64,000 nucleotides of DNA from Bacteroidota bacterium (GCA_016720655.1 JADKKE010000032.1:868001-932000), one strand, 5' to 3'. Positions 47,596-56,511 are shown, counted from the stretch's first letter. The notes: a model not told the origin generated them from the letters alone. Made by a program: numbers and translations.

Positions 47596-49341
47596 TTAAT
47601 TAAGTTTTACAATGGCTCCCTCCAGGCTTGCCATTGCCTGGCTTTTAATGAAAGAGTGAGACCTTCTACGGATGCCATCAATTTTAGCTGTTGCTTTAAA
47701 TTCTGTAGTAGCGTCTATTTTCACTGCCATTGTTGAACTTTTGATGGAAATATCCTGCATCGCTTCGATGTTGATTTTTTGCATTTCAGCTTTCATATTC
47801 ACATTGTTCTGCGCTGTGATATTGATATCGCCGGAAGCTTTAAAATTAATATCCTTGGAGTCAAATGTAATTTCTTTATCAGACTTTATATAAATCGTGC
47901 CATCGCCTTTCAATACTACTGAGTTCCCTCCTTTATCACTAATTGTTACACTTCCGCTTTTGTCATCGAGTGAAATTGTATTTCCACTTTTTGTCATCAA
48001 TGATTTTACATTGTTGTCGCTATCACCTTTTCCTGATTTTGCGCCTCCATGGTACAGTGAGCCCAGGACAAAAGGTTTTTCAATATCCCCGCCATCAAAA
48101 TCAACAACTACTTCTTCGTCTTTTTCAGGAATGAAATGCATCCCTTTTCCTCCGCCAGCGTGTGGTGTAGTCACTCGAATCCATGGTGTCATTTCAGAAC
48201 TTTGCATCCAGTGAAAGCGAACTTTGATACGACCAATTCCATCGGTGTCATGGTTTTCAACGACAGTAGCGGATTGCATTTCACCTTTGCGGAACGTGTG
48301 TGGATTGGTATAAGGAGGTGCTTTCACAGATGAAGGAATAGCAACGAATGCATTTTCATAATGACCGATGAGATTGGAGAAATGGGAAACCGAGATAGCG
48401 ACGAAATCGTAGGTATTGCCTTTGCTTTCAATCTGAAAACGACAGCCTGCTTTGATTCCCGGATGAGTACTTTCGCCTTTCACCAAAAGCATCTTCGATG
48501 CTATCGAATTCTTTTCTGTCGCGATCATTGCATCCAGCTGTTTTTTATCAACGACATTGAAAGTATGCATGGATCGTTCATCTTCCCGTGCATACAGATC
48601 TTTTGAAATTTTTACAGCAAGAGAGGAGAAATCATTCTTTATATCCGAAGAAAATGAACCCATGTTTTTACTGATGGACTCTCCCTTGTGTGGATCATAT
48701 GATTTATAATTGAACTGGTGTGGTTGCAGGGAAGCTTTGATCACCATGCGGCTAATATCTTTTCCATTTACCAGTTTAATGCCGCTGTCACCCATTTGTC
48801 CGAACACCAGTTTCTTGCCATCGTAATACATCCATTCTCCAAACCGAATTGCCAGTCTGGAAAGAAATTGAAAATCGGTTTCGTTGTATTGAATGGTATA
48901 GTGAAGCACATCTTTCGTGAGTGCTTTGATGTCCTTCGGTAATTTATTTCCCTGAATTCCGGTGAAGGATTTATTCGCAATGTCATCCAGGTTTTTTTTG
49001 TTGTGGCTCGCAGATTTTGGAATGTCATCGAGCAATATTGTGGGACTATATCCCTTGATTGAAAAAGAATGGCTGGCACTGCTGCGCTCATCAACCGATA
49101 TTTGTGTAATAATTCCGCTGAATGTATTATCGCCCATGGTGATATCGACAGTCGATCCCATGTATTTTTTTATAACATCCAATTGGAAATCCACGTCTGC
49201 TTTGAAATCACCCACACTCCAAATAAAGCTGAATACATTATGATCCAGAACAGGTTGTTCAATAACCAGGTTGGAGTAAATTACAGTACTCTCGTAATTC
49301 TGGATTTTTATGGATACAATGGGTGTTGCACTGCTAGGCAT
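47596..49341 (-). CDS. vgrG: T6SS spike protein VgrG (TssI), copy 1
   Basis: 581 residues. The N-terminal gp27-like half has YNETDFQFLSRLAIRFGEWM; the gp5-like OB fold has the hallmark NHDTDGIGRIKVRFHWM, SEMTPWIRVTTPHAGGGKGM, FIPEKDEEVVVDFDGGD and PFVLGSLYHGG. The C-terminal part is a beta-helix of ISDKGGNSVVLKGDGTIYIK and DINFKASGDINITAQN type repeats ending bluntly at KLN, so there is no fused toxin domain; the PAAR tip is supplied by the Rhs protein downstream. It is the first gene of vgrG-adaptor-Rhs-immunity. VgrG trimers form the spike that punctures target cells. Confidence 0.93.
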   Translation of the reverse strand: MPSSATPIVSIKIQNYESTVIYSNLVIEQPVLDHNVFSFIWSVGDFKADVDFQLDVIKKYMGSTVDITMGDNTFSGIITQISVDERSSASHSFSIKGYSPTILLDDIPKSASHNKKNLDDIANKSFTGIQGNKLPKDIKALTKDVLHYTIQYNETDFQFLSRLAIRFGEWMYYDGKKLVFGQMGDSGIKLVNGKDISRMVIKASLQPHQFNYKSYDPHKGESISKNMGSFSSDIKNDFSSLAVKISKDLYAREDERSMHTFNVVDKKQLDAMIATEKNSIASKMLLVKGESTHPGIKAGCRFQIESKGNTYDFVAISVSHFSNLIGHYENAFVAIPSSVKAPPYTNPHTFRKGEMQSATVVENHDTDGIGRIKVRFHWMQSSEMTPWIRVTTPHAGGGKGMHFIPEKDEEVVVDFDGGDIEKPFVLGSLYHGGAKSGKGDSDNNVKSLMTKSGNTISLDDKSGSVTISDKGGNSVVLKGDGTIYIKSDKEITFDSKDINFKASGDINITAQNNVNMKAEMQKINIEAMQDISIKSSTMAVKIDATTEFKATAKIDGIRRRSHSFIKSQAMASLEGAIVKLN

Positions 49342-49900
49342 GAGAGATGTTATTTGAAGATAAAATTTGAAATACTTTTTGGCAATTTTGCCTGAGACAA
49401 TTTAGGTTGCTGAAGTGAGAATTCCTAAAGAAATTTCATTCTTGTTGAGGAACAAATTTAGCCAAATGAGTCAGGATAAAAATAGGAAATTGGCAGAAAG
49501 CATGAAACTGATTTTGGTAAAAGTGGTTCCCGGAAGCCAGCTTAGGTTTCTAGGTACGCACAGTTCTGGTTTTTCACATTGATTCCGAGGAAGGAATTTC
49601 TCCTTTTCTTTCAATTCCCGATTTAGATTGTATTCAGATTTTAGAGCTTGTGCAGATATAAGTTAGGAGCCTTTTGTAAAATTACAACTCATCGGAATAT
49701 AAAATTCCAATCTGATTCCTTCGAATTCAGCAGAGCTCAACTACGCTTCATTTCACACTACAATATTAGAACACGAATGAAATAATTAATTAATTTAGAC
49801 AAAAAGATGCGTTAGAAACTTAATTGGAATTGTTTCAAAAATTACAAAGAGGTACTTGGCATGCGTTCCAATTCGTGATTCAGCTGGTCCAGGATTTCAA
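49342..49900. other. Gene-free, AT-rich gap in the effector island
   Basis: 559 bp with no convincing frame on either strand. CAAATTTA at 49453-49460 reads as TAAATTTG (TAnnTTTG) on the minus strand, a possible -7 box for vgrG copy 1, but I cannot place a good -33 box. The gap separates the vgrG-1 cassette from the vgrG-2 cassette and may be the scar of a lost gene. Confidence 0.5.
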
Positions 49901-50233
49901 CTACCTCTTCAAGTTTTCTCCAAAATCTTCAATGATATTAAATTGATTTTGTTTTTGTGCGATTTCTCGAATAATTGCCCGAACATCAGCTTCACTTATA
50001 TGTAAACTGTATGAATTCCTGAGACTGCTAAAATCTGCAGTAATCCTCCGAAAAAGTGTATCGTCTGATTCTATTTGATGCAGAACTGATTCCGCTCTTT
50101 CCACTATTGGTTCAACTGGATTATGGAGCCCTTCTGAAATTCGCTCATGTGCTGCATGACGAACAGTTCTAACAGGGTGACGGAGTGCTTCTAATACAGA
50201 CTCTTTTATAAAGCGTAGTTTTCGAATAATCAT
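49901..50233 (-). CDS. Hypothetical small protein coupled to the VgrG-2 cargo gene
   Basis: 110 residues from ATG 50233, which overlaps the previous stop (ATGA), indicating translational coupling; an ATG at 50254 is possible but would overlap 25 bp. The protein is helical and charged, with LEALRHPVRTVRHAAHERIS and PIVERAESVLHQI; no signal peptide or known family. By position it is the immunity protein or partner of the upstream membrane protein. No function can be given. Confidence 0.6.
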   Translation of the reverse strand: MIIRKLRFIKESVLEALRHPVRTVRHAAHERISEGLHNPVEPIVERAESVLHQIESDDTLFRRITADFSSLRNSYSLHISEADVRAIIREIAQKQNQFNIIEDFGENLKR

Positions 50234-50964
50234 GCTCTTTGCACATACCACCATCTGTTTTGTAGAGTATTTCCAATCCCATGCTCAAATCTACCGGTAT
50301 ACACATCGAATAAAGCCCTTAAAAGTGACCAGGCACCTTTAGCAATATCTTCTGCAGATGGTCTGTGAGGTCTGAAATATTCTCGTGCAGCATCCGTAAA
50401 TGCTGCCGATATGATTATTCGGGTTGTGATTGGAAAGTGGTCTTTCATAAGCATAGCAGCATCATATAAAGGTCCACTTTTTTGCATTATTAAATGAAAT
50501 TTTTCCTGATTGGAGTTGTATAGTAAAATTAATTTTACTGCGGAAATGGCAACTCCCGCCATGGGGAAAAAGAAACAACCCCCGATGATCAATGCCTGAG
50601 TTTCCATTCTACAGATTACGCCCAAAGCTTCTGTTTGCACAGCCACTGTATCTGTCAAAATCGTATAAAAAAGAAAACTAAGTTCACATTGATAAAGATG
50701 CTGGTAATTATTTTTTACATAAACAACTAAGTGAGATTCTGACCAGCCAGGAGCAGCATCGAATTGCGCTGTCCATACACTGTCGAAAGCAACAATTGCA
50801 ATCGAACCATGCAATGTGGCAAATGAATACCCAACACGATAAACACCACCATGTCCAAGACCACCACCAGTTACATGAAATACATTATTTGCATATATTC
50901 TTCTTAACTCGGTAATTTTGTGAATGACATTTGCTTCTCCACTTGCAATCAGAACTTCGCTCAT
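50230..50964 (-). CDS. VgrG-2-linked protein with a hydrophobic hairpin, candidate effector
   Basis: 244 residues of no family I recognise. The N-terminal part is beta-rich and glycine-rich (VTGGGLGHGGVYRVGYSFAT), and the middle has a hydrophobic segment at 124-149 (ALIIGGCFFFPMAGVAISAV) long enough to cross a membrane. The C-terminal part is helical and polar (FTDAAREYFRPHRPSAEDIA). No signal peptide. It begins 31 bp after vgrG copy 2, the classical place for VgrG cargo, and is coupled to a small protein behind it. A membrane-acting effector is possible but only inferred; an enzymatic role is equally open. Confidence 0.62.
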   Translation of the reverse strand: MSEVLIASGEANVIHKITELRRIYANNVFHVTGGGLGHGGVYRVGYSFATLHGSIAIVAFDSVWTAQFDAAPGWSESHLVVYVKNNYQHLYQCELSFLFYTILTDTVAVQTEALGVICRMETQALIIGGCFFFPMAGVAISAVKLILLYNSNQEKFHLIMQKSGPLYDAAMLMKDHFPITTRIIISAAFTDAAREYFRPHRPSAEDIAKGAWSLLRALFDVYTGRFEHGIGNTLQNRWWYVQRA

Positions 50965-50995
50965 GATTTTATTTTATAACATTCAATTCAAAAGT

Positions 50996-52774
50996 CTAAT
51001 TGATCATTACCATTGCACCCTTAACTTCTGTTTGTACAGTTCCTTGTATGGAAGTTTGAAGTCCTTTAACTTCAGTTTTCATTGTCCCCTCTATAGACAC
51101 ATTCATCGTCGCTTTAATTTTCGTGTCTTTCAAGGAGGAGGTCTCAAGATTATCCTTTGAAGATATTTTAAATTCCTTTAGTGAATCCTGTTTCATGTTT
51201 GATTGACTGTTGAGTGCCATATCTCCTCCGGATTTTATATTCAAAGAGCCGCCAGCAGAAATATTAATCGAGTTATCAGCTTTAATGTCGATGTCTTTTG
51301 ACTTAATTACAATTTTGGTTTTTGATGTTAATTCAATAGTATCATCTCCTTTTAAAATCAGGACACTTCCTTGGGCATCTTTAATTGTGATGCTTCCGTC
51401 TTTATCATTTAATATAATTGTATTTCCACTTCGTGTTTTCAGGGATTTGATATCGTTATTATTATCCCCCAAGCCTGATTTGGAATTTCCATGATACAAT
51501 GAGCCAATGATAAATGGTTTATCAACATCTCCACCTTCAAAATCGATCATTACATCTTCGCCAATTTCCGGAATGAAATGCCATCCTTTATCTTTTCCTG
51601 AATGCGGCGCTGACATTCGTATCCAGGGTGAAAGATCGGTCCATGGAAATTTCACTTTCAATCGACCTAGTTTGTCACTGTCTTTGTTGTCAACTATAAT
51701 TGCCGGTTGCATCTCACTTTTACGTACGACATGCGGGTTTGTATAAGGAGGTACTTCAATTTTGGCGGAGACAGCAGTGAAGGAGTTTGTGTAATTTGAA
51801 GTATTCAACGAATGATGCACAACATTCGTCACTATGAATTCAGGAGTATTGCCTCTAAGATCAATTTTAAATCGGTATCCCGGTCTGAGTTCAGGGGAGA
51901 AACTCTGCCCACGAATAGTCATCGCTCTTGCTACAGCGGCTTTACTGTCAAGTAACTTTATAATATCCAATTGTTTTTTATTGGAAGTGTTCATAACATG
52001 GATACTACGTTTAGGGTCCTTTCTGGAGAAAATGGATTTGGACTTTTCGACGGCAACTTTAGTAAATCCATCACCACTATATTTCAGGTCAGCCATGTTG
52101 TCTTCTATTTTTTCACCCTTATGCGAATCCATTCCCGTATACGAATATTTGTTGGCCTGCAAATTGGACTGAAACACCAGTTCGGTGATTTCTATATTAT
52201 TTCTTAATGTTTTATTAGAGTTCTGAAGTTCTCCAAATTGCAATTTCTCTCCATCGAAATAAAACCATTCACCGTAACGTACAGCAAGCCGTTTTAAAAA
52301 TTGAAAATCAGTTTCGTTGTATTGTGCCAGATAATGAATTTCATCTGTGTATGCCGGGTTAATATTTTCTTTCAACAGATTTCCTGAAAAATCAGCGACT
52401 GATTTCTGGACTATTGATTTTAAATTTTGTTTGTAGTAAGATGTAGAACGTGGCGCATCTTCGAGTAGAATTGTCGGGCTTTGTCCGGCAATATGAATTA
52501 CCTGACCATCGTTCCTTTCTTCAATTGAAATTTCTGTAATTATACCTTTGAATATGGATGAAGCCATGGTAATGGAAACATCTTTACCGATGTAATCCAT
52601 TACTTTCGACTGAATATCCGGGTCACTTTGAAAAGCACCAATTCTCCAGATAAAATTAAAATGATGGTGACTGGCTATCGATTGGTTGATATTGAGGTTT
52701 GAAAAAACAATTTCTTCAGAATCAAATCCTGTAATTGTTATTTTGATTTCATGTGTCAATACATCGGTTGCCAT
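50996..52774 (-). CDS. vgrG: T6SS spike protein VgrG (TssI), copy 2
   Basis: 592 residues, colinear with copy 1 but clearly diverged. Hallmarks: YNETDFQFLKRLAVRYGEWF, DNKDSDKLGRLKVKFPW, SPWIRMSAPHSGKDKGWHFI, EIGEDVMIDFEGGDVDKPFI, IGSLYHGNSKSG. The end is a beta-helix of repeated MKTEVKGLQTSIQGTVQTEV type ending at MVMIN, with no fused toxin. It lies after two tssD genes and before a cargo pair, so it is part of the cassette driven from promoter B. Two diverged VgrG proteins imply that separate spikes load different tips. Confidence 0.93.
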   Translation of the reverse strand: MATDVLTHEIKITITGFDSEEIVFSNLNINQSIASHHHFNFIWRIGAFQSDPDIQSKVMDYIGKDVSITMASSIFKGIITEISIEERNDGQVIHIAGQSPTILLEDAPRSTSYYKQNLKSIVQKSVADFSGNLLKENINPAYTDEIHYLAQYNETDFQFLKRLAVRYGEWFYFDGEKLQFGELQNSNKTLRNNIEITELVFQSNLQANKYSYTGMDSHKGEKIEDNMADLKYSGDGFTKVAVEKSKSIFSRKDPKRSIHVMNTSNKKQLDIIKLLDSKAAVARAMTIRGQSFSPELRPGYRFKIDLRGNTPEFIVTNVVHHSLNTSNYTNSFTAVSAKIEVPPYTNPHVVRKSEMQPAIIVDNKDSDKLGRLKVKFPWTDLSPWIRMSAPHSGKDKGWHFIPEIGEDVMIDFEGGDVDKPFIIGSLYHGNSKSGLGDNNNDIKSLKTRSGNTIILNDKDGSITIKDAQGSVLILKGDDTIELTSKTKIVIKSKDIDIKADNSINISAGGSLNIKSGGDMALNSQSNMKQDSLKEFKISSKDNLETSSLKDTKIKATMNVSIEGTMKTEVKGLQTSIQGTVQTEVKGAMVMIN

Positions 52775-52819
52775 AATCTGTGATTATTAAAATTAAAAAT
52801 TAAAAATGATTCAGTAAAA

Positions 52820-53233
52820 TTAAACTCCCCATTGGTTAATATGTTCAACTTCTCCGCCACTCCCCATACCACTGCTTAATTTTATTGCCTGTGCTGTAAG
52901 GGTAATTCGTTCAGTCATCGGGCTGTCGCCGTGGTTGCTAAAACTTTCAGCGTAATCCACCAAATATGCATCGGTGAAAATTAGTTCTTTCATTCGCTGT
53001 TCAAATGAAGCCGACTGATGAAATTGAATTGATCCTGATTTTTTAGCACTGGGCGACAAACTCCATTGTGCAATTAGCAGATCCCCGGTTGACTCAATTT
53101 CTAAATTTATTAAGCCGGCTTCTACTCTTCCAATCGGATGACCTCCTGTTGCATAGGGTTGATGGAATGCATAGTGGCAATTTAGTATCCTATACTCTTT
53201 ACCTTCTATTTTCAATGTGGCTTTGAATGACAT
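52820..53233 (-). CDS. tssD: Divergent TssD (Hcp) protein
   Basis: 137 residues with the TssD fold pattern (SFKATLKIEGKEYRILNCHY, YAESFSNHGDSPMTERITL) but much less alike than the other four copies; for example the QQDVDKTGRPSSEVRGG block is replaced by HQPYATGGHPIGRVEAG, and the C-terminus has an extra GMGSGGEVEHINQWGV. It directly precedes vgrG copy 2. It may form a special ring next to the spike or carry a particular cargo, rather than the bulk tube. The 116-bp gap to the tssD upstream has no palindrome. Confidence 0.88.
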   Translation of the reverse strand: MSFKATLKIEGKEYRILNCHYAFHQPYATGGHPIGRVEAGLINLEIESTGDLLIAQWSLSPSAKKSGSIQFHQSASFEQRMKELIFTDAYLVDYAESFSNHGDSPMTERITLTAQAIKLSSGMGSGGEVEHINQWGV

Positions 53234-53349
53234 ATTCGGTCTGTATTAGATTGAGGATTTAAAAATCGCTTGAGGAAAGAATTAATAAAAAAGGAAAATA
53301 AAAATTAGAAGAGAATGATTTTACGGGCTGATTCCCAATATCGATCTGA

Positions 53350-53739
53350 TTAGATTGGCCATTCATTTTTGTGTTCTGCATCACCAACCTTAAATTCCTT
53401 AGCAGAAATTACAAAATGTTCACTCATTGGATTATCACCATGATTGGTGAAAGATTCAGAATACGAAATAATATAGCCTTCCTTAAATGATATTTCTTTC
53501 ATTTTTTGTTCACTGTCTCGTTTGTAAAAGGTAACAGTACCATTTTTGTGTTTGTATGCATCCATCATCCAGGCAGCAAGTGCTGAATCGCCTGTTGCTT
53601 CAACTTCAAGTTGAAGAGTACCTCCTCGAACTTCTGAAGATGGTCGGCCTGTTTTGTCAACATCCTGTTGGAGTGAATAAGAACAATGAAATACTCTGTA
53701 ATCTTTTCCGTCGACTGTAAATTTTGCTTTGAAGGACAT
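53350..53739 (-). CDS. tssD: T6SS tube protein TssD (Hcp)
   Basis: 129 residues, almost identical to the copy at 39917 (differences such as FHCSYS, VEATGDSALAAWMMDAYKHK, AKEFKVGD). Same fold and role: hexameric ring of the T6SS inner tube. It starts the cassette with the divergent tssD and vgrG copy 2; promoter B lies upstream at 53786-53832. Confidence 0.95.
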   Translation of the reverse strand: MSFKAKFTVDGKDYRVFHCSYSLQQDVDKTGRPSSEVRGGTLQLEVEATGDSALAAWMMDAYKHKNGTVTFYKRDSEQKMKEISFKEGYIISYSESFTNHGDNPMSEHFVISAKEFKVGDAEHKNEWPI

Positions 53740-53785
53740 TTTTTTCAGTTATTTAAGGTTAGAAGAATTGAAGAAATTTATAGTT

Positions 53786-53832
53786 CAAAGATAAGTTGTG
53801 ATATCAGGGTCGTCAACTACCCGAATGGGTGG
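53786..53832 (-). promoter_or_regulatory. tssD promoter B with palindromic operator
   Basis: On the minus strand: palindrome CCACCC-ATTC-GGGTAG (53832-53817), immediately TTGAC (53816-53812), 20-bp spacer after TTG, TATCTTTG (53793-53786). The palindrome edge is 78 bp from the tssD start and its far edge lies 11 bp from the stop of the nuclease gene, so it marks the boundary between two cassettes. Confidence 0.82.
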
Positions 53833-53842
53833 ATTTGTATAT

Positions 53843-54262
53843 TTATTTATCTGAATTTGTCATGGGTACTGTAACAATTCCTTTTGGATGGTTGGTTATT
53901 TTCACAATAAATTTTGAGAGTTCACCACAATTGGGAGCCAAACCATGTGTTCGGATAAAAGATGAGATCAATCCTCCTTGTGTAGAATTCTGAAAGGGTG
54001 GAATATGCTCTATGGAAGTACTGTGACCTCCTTCCAGAGTACAGGCAAATGGATATTCGTCGCGACTTAAAATCCGTGGAACCTGACTCTTGTGATCACC
54101 ATCACTAATTGTCATGGCGTCTTGTCTTTTGCCTGGATCGGAACCAGCGTAGGTTAAGATTTGCGGATGCCGGGACATCTGCGCGTGCCAGATATTATCG
54201 GCGAGATCCGGATACTGCATGTAATTGATTTCTAGCATAGGATAATTTCTTTCATTTTTCAT
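53843..54262 (-). CDS. NucA/NucB-like DNase, candidate free cargo effector
   Basis: 139 residues, no signal peptide, no PAAR or other delivery domain. The core matches the NucA/NucB deoxyribonuclease fold: SRDEYPFACTLEGGHS (66-81) with the conserved Asp-Glu and Glu of the active site, then HIPPFQNSTQGGLISSFI (86-103). The upstream part (YPDLADNIWHAQMSRHPQIL) is also common ahead of this domain in polymorphic toxins. It should cut DNA. The gene follows the exported immunity candidate of the PAAR protein and ends next to promoter B; I see no cytoplasmic immunity gene of its own. It could ride inside the TssD tube. Confidence 0.75.
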   Translation of the reverse strand: MKNERNYPMLEINYMQYPDLADNIWHAQMSRHPQILTYAGSDPGKRQDAMTISDGDHKSQVPRILSRDEYPFACTLEGGHSTSIEHIPPFQNSTQGGLISSFIRTHGLAPNCGELSKFIVKITNHPKGIVTVPMTNSDK

Positions 54263-54358
54263 TGGTGTCGGCTTTTAAATTTGTTTAAGAAAAGAAAATA
54301 ATTATAAGGATAATTTGCTTTAAAGAATTCATCAGCAGGATTTAATATTCAGTTTATT

Positions 54359-54883
54359 CTAATGGAGTATTCTGGATTCGATAGCATAATTTAAAACTAT
54401 AGTGGAACTGGAATTTTGATTGTTTGAAAAGCCAAAACTCAGAGTATAATCTTTGCCACTGATACGATAATAGGTAATTTGTTCATCCAATTGACCTGGG
54501 CGGGGCGGAACTACCTGGATTGAATCACCAAAATGCTCATTTACATATTCCTTTGTATATCGGTTTTGTATTGGCAATTTAAATATGGCAAGACATTCAT
54601 CCGCTGCTTTTGATTCAGGTATAGGAAGCCGTAATTCCATCGAATGGAACGGGAGTTCAGACTTCTCAGAATTCCATTTGTACACTGAAAAAAAAGGTGT
54701 TGACGATGCAGAATCTATCTGCATCTTTATATTGAAAAGTTCTTCAATTTTCTCAATATCCGCCGAGCGATTTACAATCAATTTTTGAATAACCTGTTCC
54801 ATTTCGTTTTCTGGTAATTTACTTGAAATATTTTTGAAGGGTAGGGTAGGTATGAGAAATGCAAATATGATTATTAGTTTCAT
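54359..54883 (-). CDS. Exported protein, probable periplasmic immunity for the PAAR-metallopeptidase
   Basis: 174 residues with an N-terminal hydrophobic leader (MKLIIIFAFLIPTLPF) that reads as a signal peptide, followed by a soluble alpha/beta domain of no known family (VIQKLIVNRSADIEKIEELF, YRISGKDYTLSFGFSNNQNS). Its start overlaps the end of the PAAR-metallopeptidase gene by 4 bp (ATGA). Effector and immunity genes are commonly coupled in this way, and a periplasmic location implies that the partner toxin acts in the periplasm or on the envelope. Confidence 0.68.
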   Translation of the reverse strand: MKLIIIFAFLIPTLPFKNISSKLPENEMEQVIQKLIVNRSADIEKIEELFNIKMQIDSASSTPFFSVYKWNSEKSELPFHSMELRLPIPESKAADECLAIFKLPIQNRYTKEYVNEHFGDSIQVVPPRPGQLDEQITYYRISGKDYTLSFGFSNNQNSSSTIVLNYAIESRILH

Positions 54884-55839
54884 GGTGTAGCATTCTGGTC
54901 ATAAAAGTCATTGTATGGTTCAGAGTAGTATTCTCGATACGTCTGTCCTGGTGCGTTACTGGGGTGTTCTCCTTCCGCGAAAATATCAGCAATTTCCTGA
55001 CGTGATGCTTCCCTGTCTCCAGTCCTCTGATAATTTTCATATGCTCTTTGATAGTCATCGGATTTAGCACCTGCAATTCCGATGTCATCCCCTCCATTTG
55101 AATTAATTTCATCCCGAACTTGTGTATTTGTGAGCGTTGCTTCTCCTTCATTTTTTAAGCAGGAATTTGCATTTCTATTTGCATAGTCAGCTCTTGACAG
55201 ATTTCCAATTGGAACATCTGGATCAGGTGTGTACATTGCATGCCCTGACTCATGTGCAAGTGATTGGGTCATGTATACGCCATCGGCATCGTTTGGATCC
55301 AATACTATTTCTTTTGCAGTCCGGTCTGTGAATGTTCCATTTCCGGAAATACCATATTTAAATACCCAGCCCTGGCTTTGTAACGTTACAAGGTTATTCG
55401 CAAGCGTAGGTGATTTGAGGATTAGTTCCTGAACCTTTGGATTTGCAAGAGGGTTAGGAGGATTGTTCATTGCATTCGTTAGCATTGCTATCAATGCCGG
55501 AAGCAGTGCAGCAGGAATGGAGGCTGCACTCGGTCCAATTTCTCCAATCATGACTGTAGGGATTCCTGCTGCTATTGTCCCGCCATGAGCTGTCATATCT
55601 CCCATACGTGCAGCTGGTTTCTTTCCAATCATCACACCCACGCTGCCAAGAATGATACTGTCAGGCGGTCCCACACAAACACACATATCTCCCATCGTTG
55701 CTGCAAATACGCTTCCGATTAATACTGTTGGATTCCCTGGAGGCATGATCGGTCCACCTACATGAGGGATCGGTGGAGTTCCCGGTGTTACCATCGGGCA
55801 CACATGCATATCTCCGACTCTTGCGGCTGGTTTTCCCAT
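54880..55839 (-). CDS. PAAR-tipped zincin metallopeptidase effector
   Basis: 319 residues in two parts. Residues 1-100 are a PAAR domain (GKPAARVGDMHVCPM, GNPTVLIGS, KKPAARMGDMTAHGG), which caps VgrG. After a hydrophobic linker of about 105-125 comes a metallopeptidase domain: SLAHESGHAMYTPDP with HESGH at 196-200, and a likely third ligand Glu in KNEGEATLTN (229-238). The tail is charged and Tyr-rich. PAAR plus toxin fusion is a well-known T6SS effector design; a zinc protease tip is less common. Target unknown. It follows two tssD genes by 282 bp and is coupled to an exported immunity candidate. Confidence 0.85.
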   Translation of the reverse strand: MGKPAARVGDMHVCPMVTPGTPPIPHVGGPIMPPGNPTVLIGSVFAATMGDMCVCVGPPDSIILGSVGVMIGKKPAARMGDMTAHGGTIAAGIPTVMIGEIGPSAASIPAALLPALIAMLTNAMNNPPNPLANPKVQELILKSPTLANNLVTLQSQGWVFKYGISGNGTFTDRTAKEIVLDPNDADGVYMTQSLAHESGHAMYTPDPDVPIGNLSRADYANRNANSCLKNEGEATLTNTQVRDEINSNGGDDIGIAGAKSDDYQRAYENYQRTGDREASRQEIADIFAEGEHPSNAPGQTYREYYSEPYNDFYDQNATP

Positions 55840-56121
55840 AGTAAAAAAGTATTAATAGGGTATCTTGAATTATTTAAAACAATTAAGAGTCTATTATTGT
55901 ACCAGTCCGGAATATTATTACGAAAACCGAGTGCAAATAATGGATCCGTGTGCAATTGAATCTAATTTATTCCTTTCCTTTTTTTTGAAATTAGAAAAGT
56001 GCCTGAATAAATTAATTCTAAATAAATCTAATAAATGGAAAAATTTTATTTGTTGTGTTTAATCAGATTCGGGGTTTTTTCAATGAACTTACGGGTTCAA
56101 TTGATAAACCATGTTATTTAA

Positions 56122-56511
56122 TCATACTGGCCATTCGTTTTTGTGTTCAGCATCACCAACTTTGATTTCTTTGGCGGAGATCACAAAATTCTGACTCATC
56201 GGATTGTCACCCATATTGGTGAATGATTCGGAATAAGAAACGATGTACCCTTCTTTGAAACTGACTTCTTTCATTTTTTGTTCGCTGTCGCGTTTGTAGA
56301 AGGTAATGGAACCACCTTTGTGTTTGTATGCATCCATCATCCAGGAAGCCAAACCCGCGTCTTCGGTGGATTCTACTTCGAGTTGGATGGTTCCGCCACG
56401 AACTTCTGAAGAAGGGCGGCCTGTTTTATCTACATCCTGTTGAAGGGAATAAGAACAATTGAATACGCGGTAGTCTTTACCGTCGACTGTGAATTTGGCT
56501 TTGAATGACAT
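56122..56511 (-). CDS. tssD: T6SS tube protein TssD (Hcp)
   Basis: 129 residues; differs from its neighbour at a few sites (TIQLEVESTEDAGLASW, NMGDNPMSQNFVISAKEIKV), suggesting it may have different cargo preference. It lies 44 bp after the preceding tssD and probably shares promoter C. Followed after 282 bp by the PAAR-metallopeptidase gene. Confidence 0.94.
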   Translation of the reverse strand: MSFKAKFTVDGKDYRVFNCSYSLQQDVDKTGRPSSEVRGGTIQLEVESTEDAGLASWMMDAYKHKGGSITFYKRDSEQKMKEVSFKEGYIVSYSESFTNMGDNPMSQNFVISAKEIKVGDAEHKNEWPV

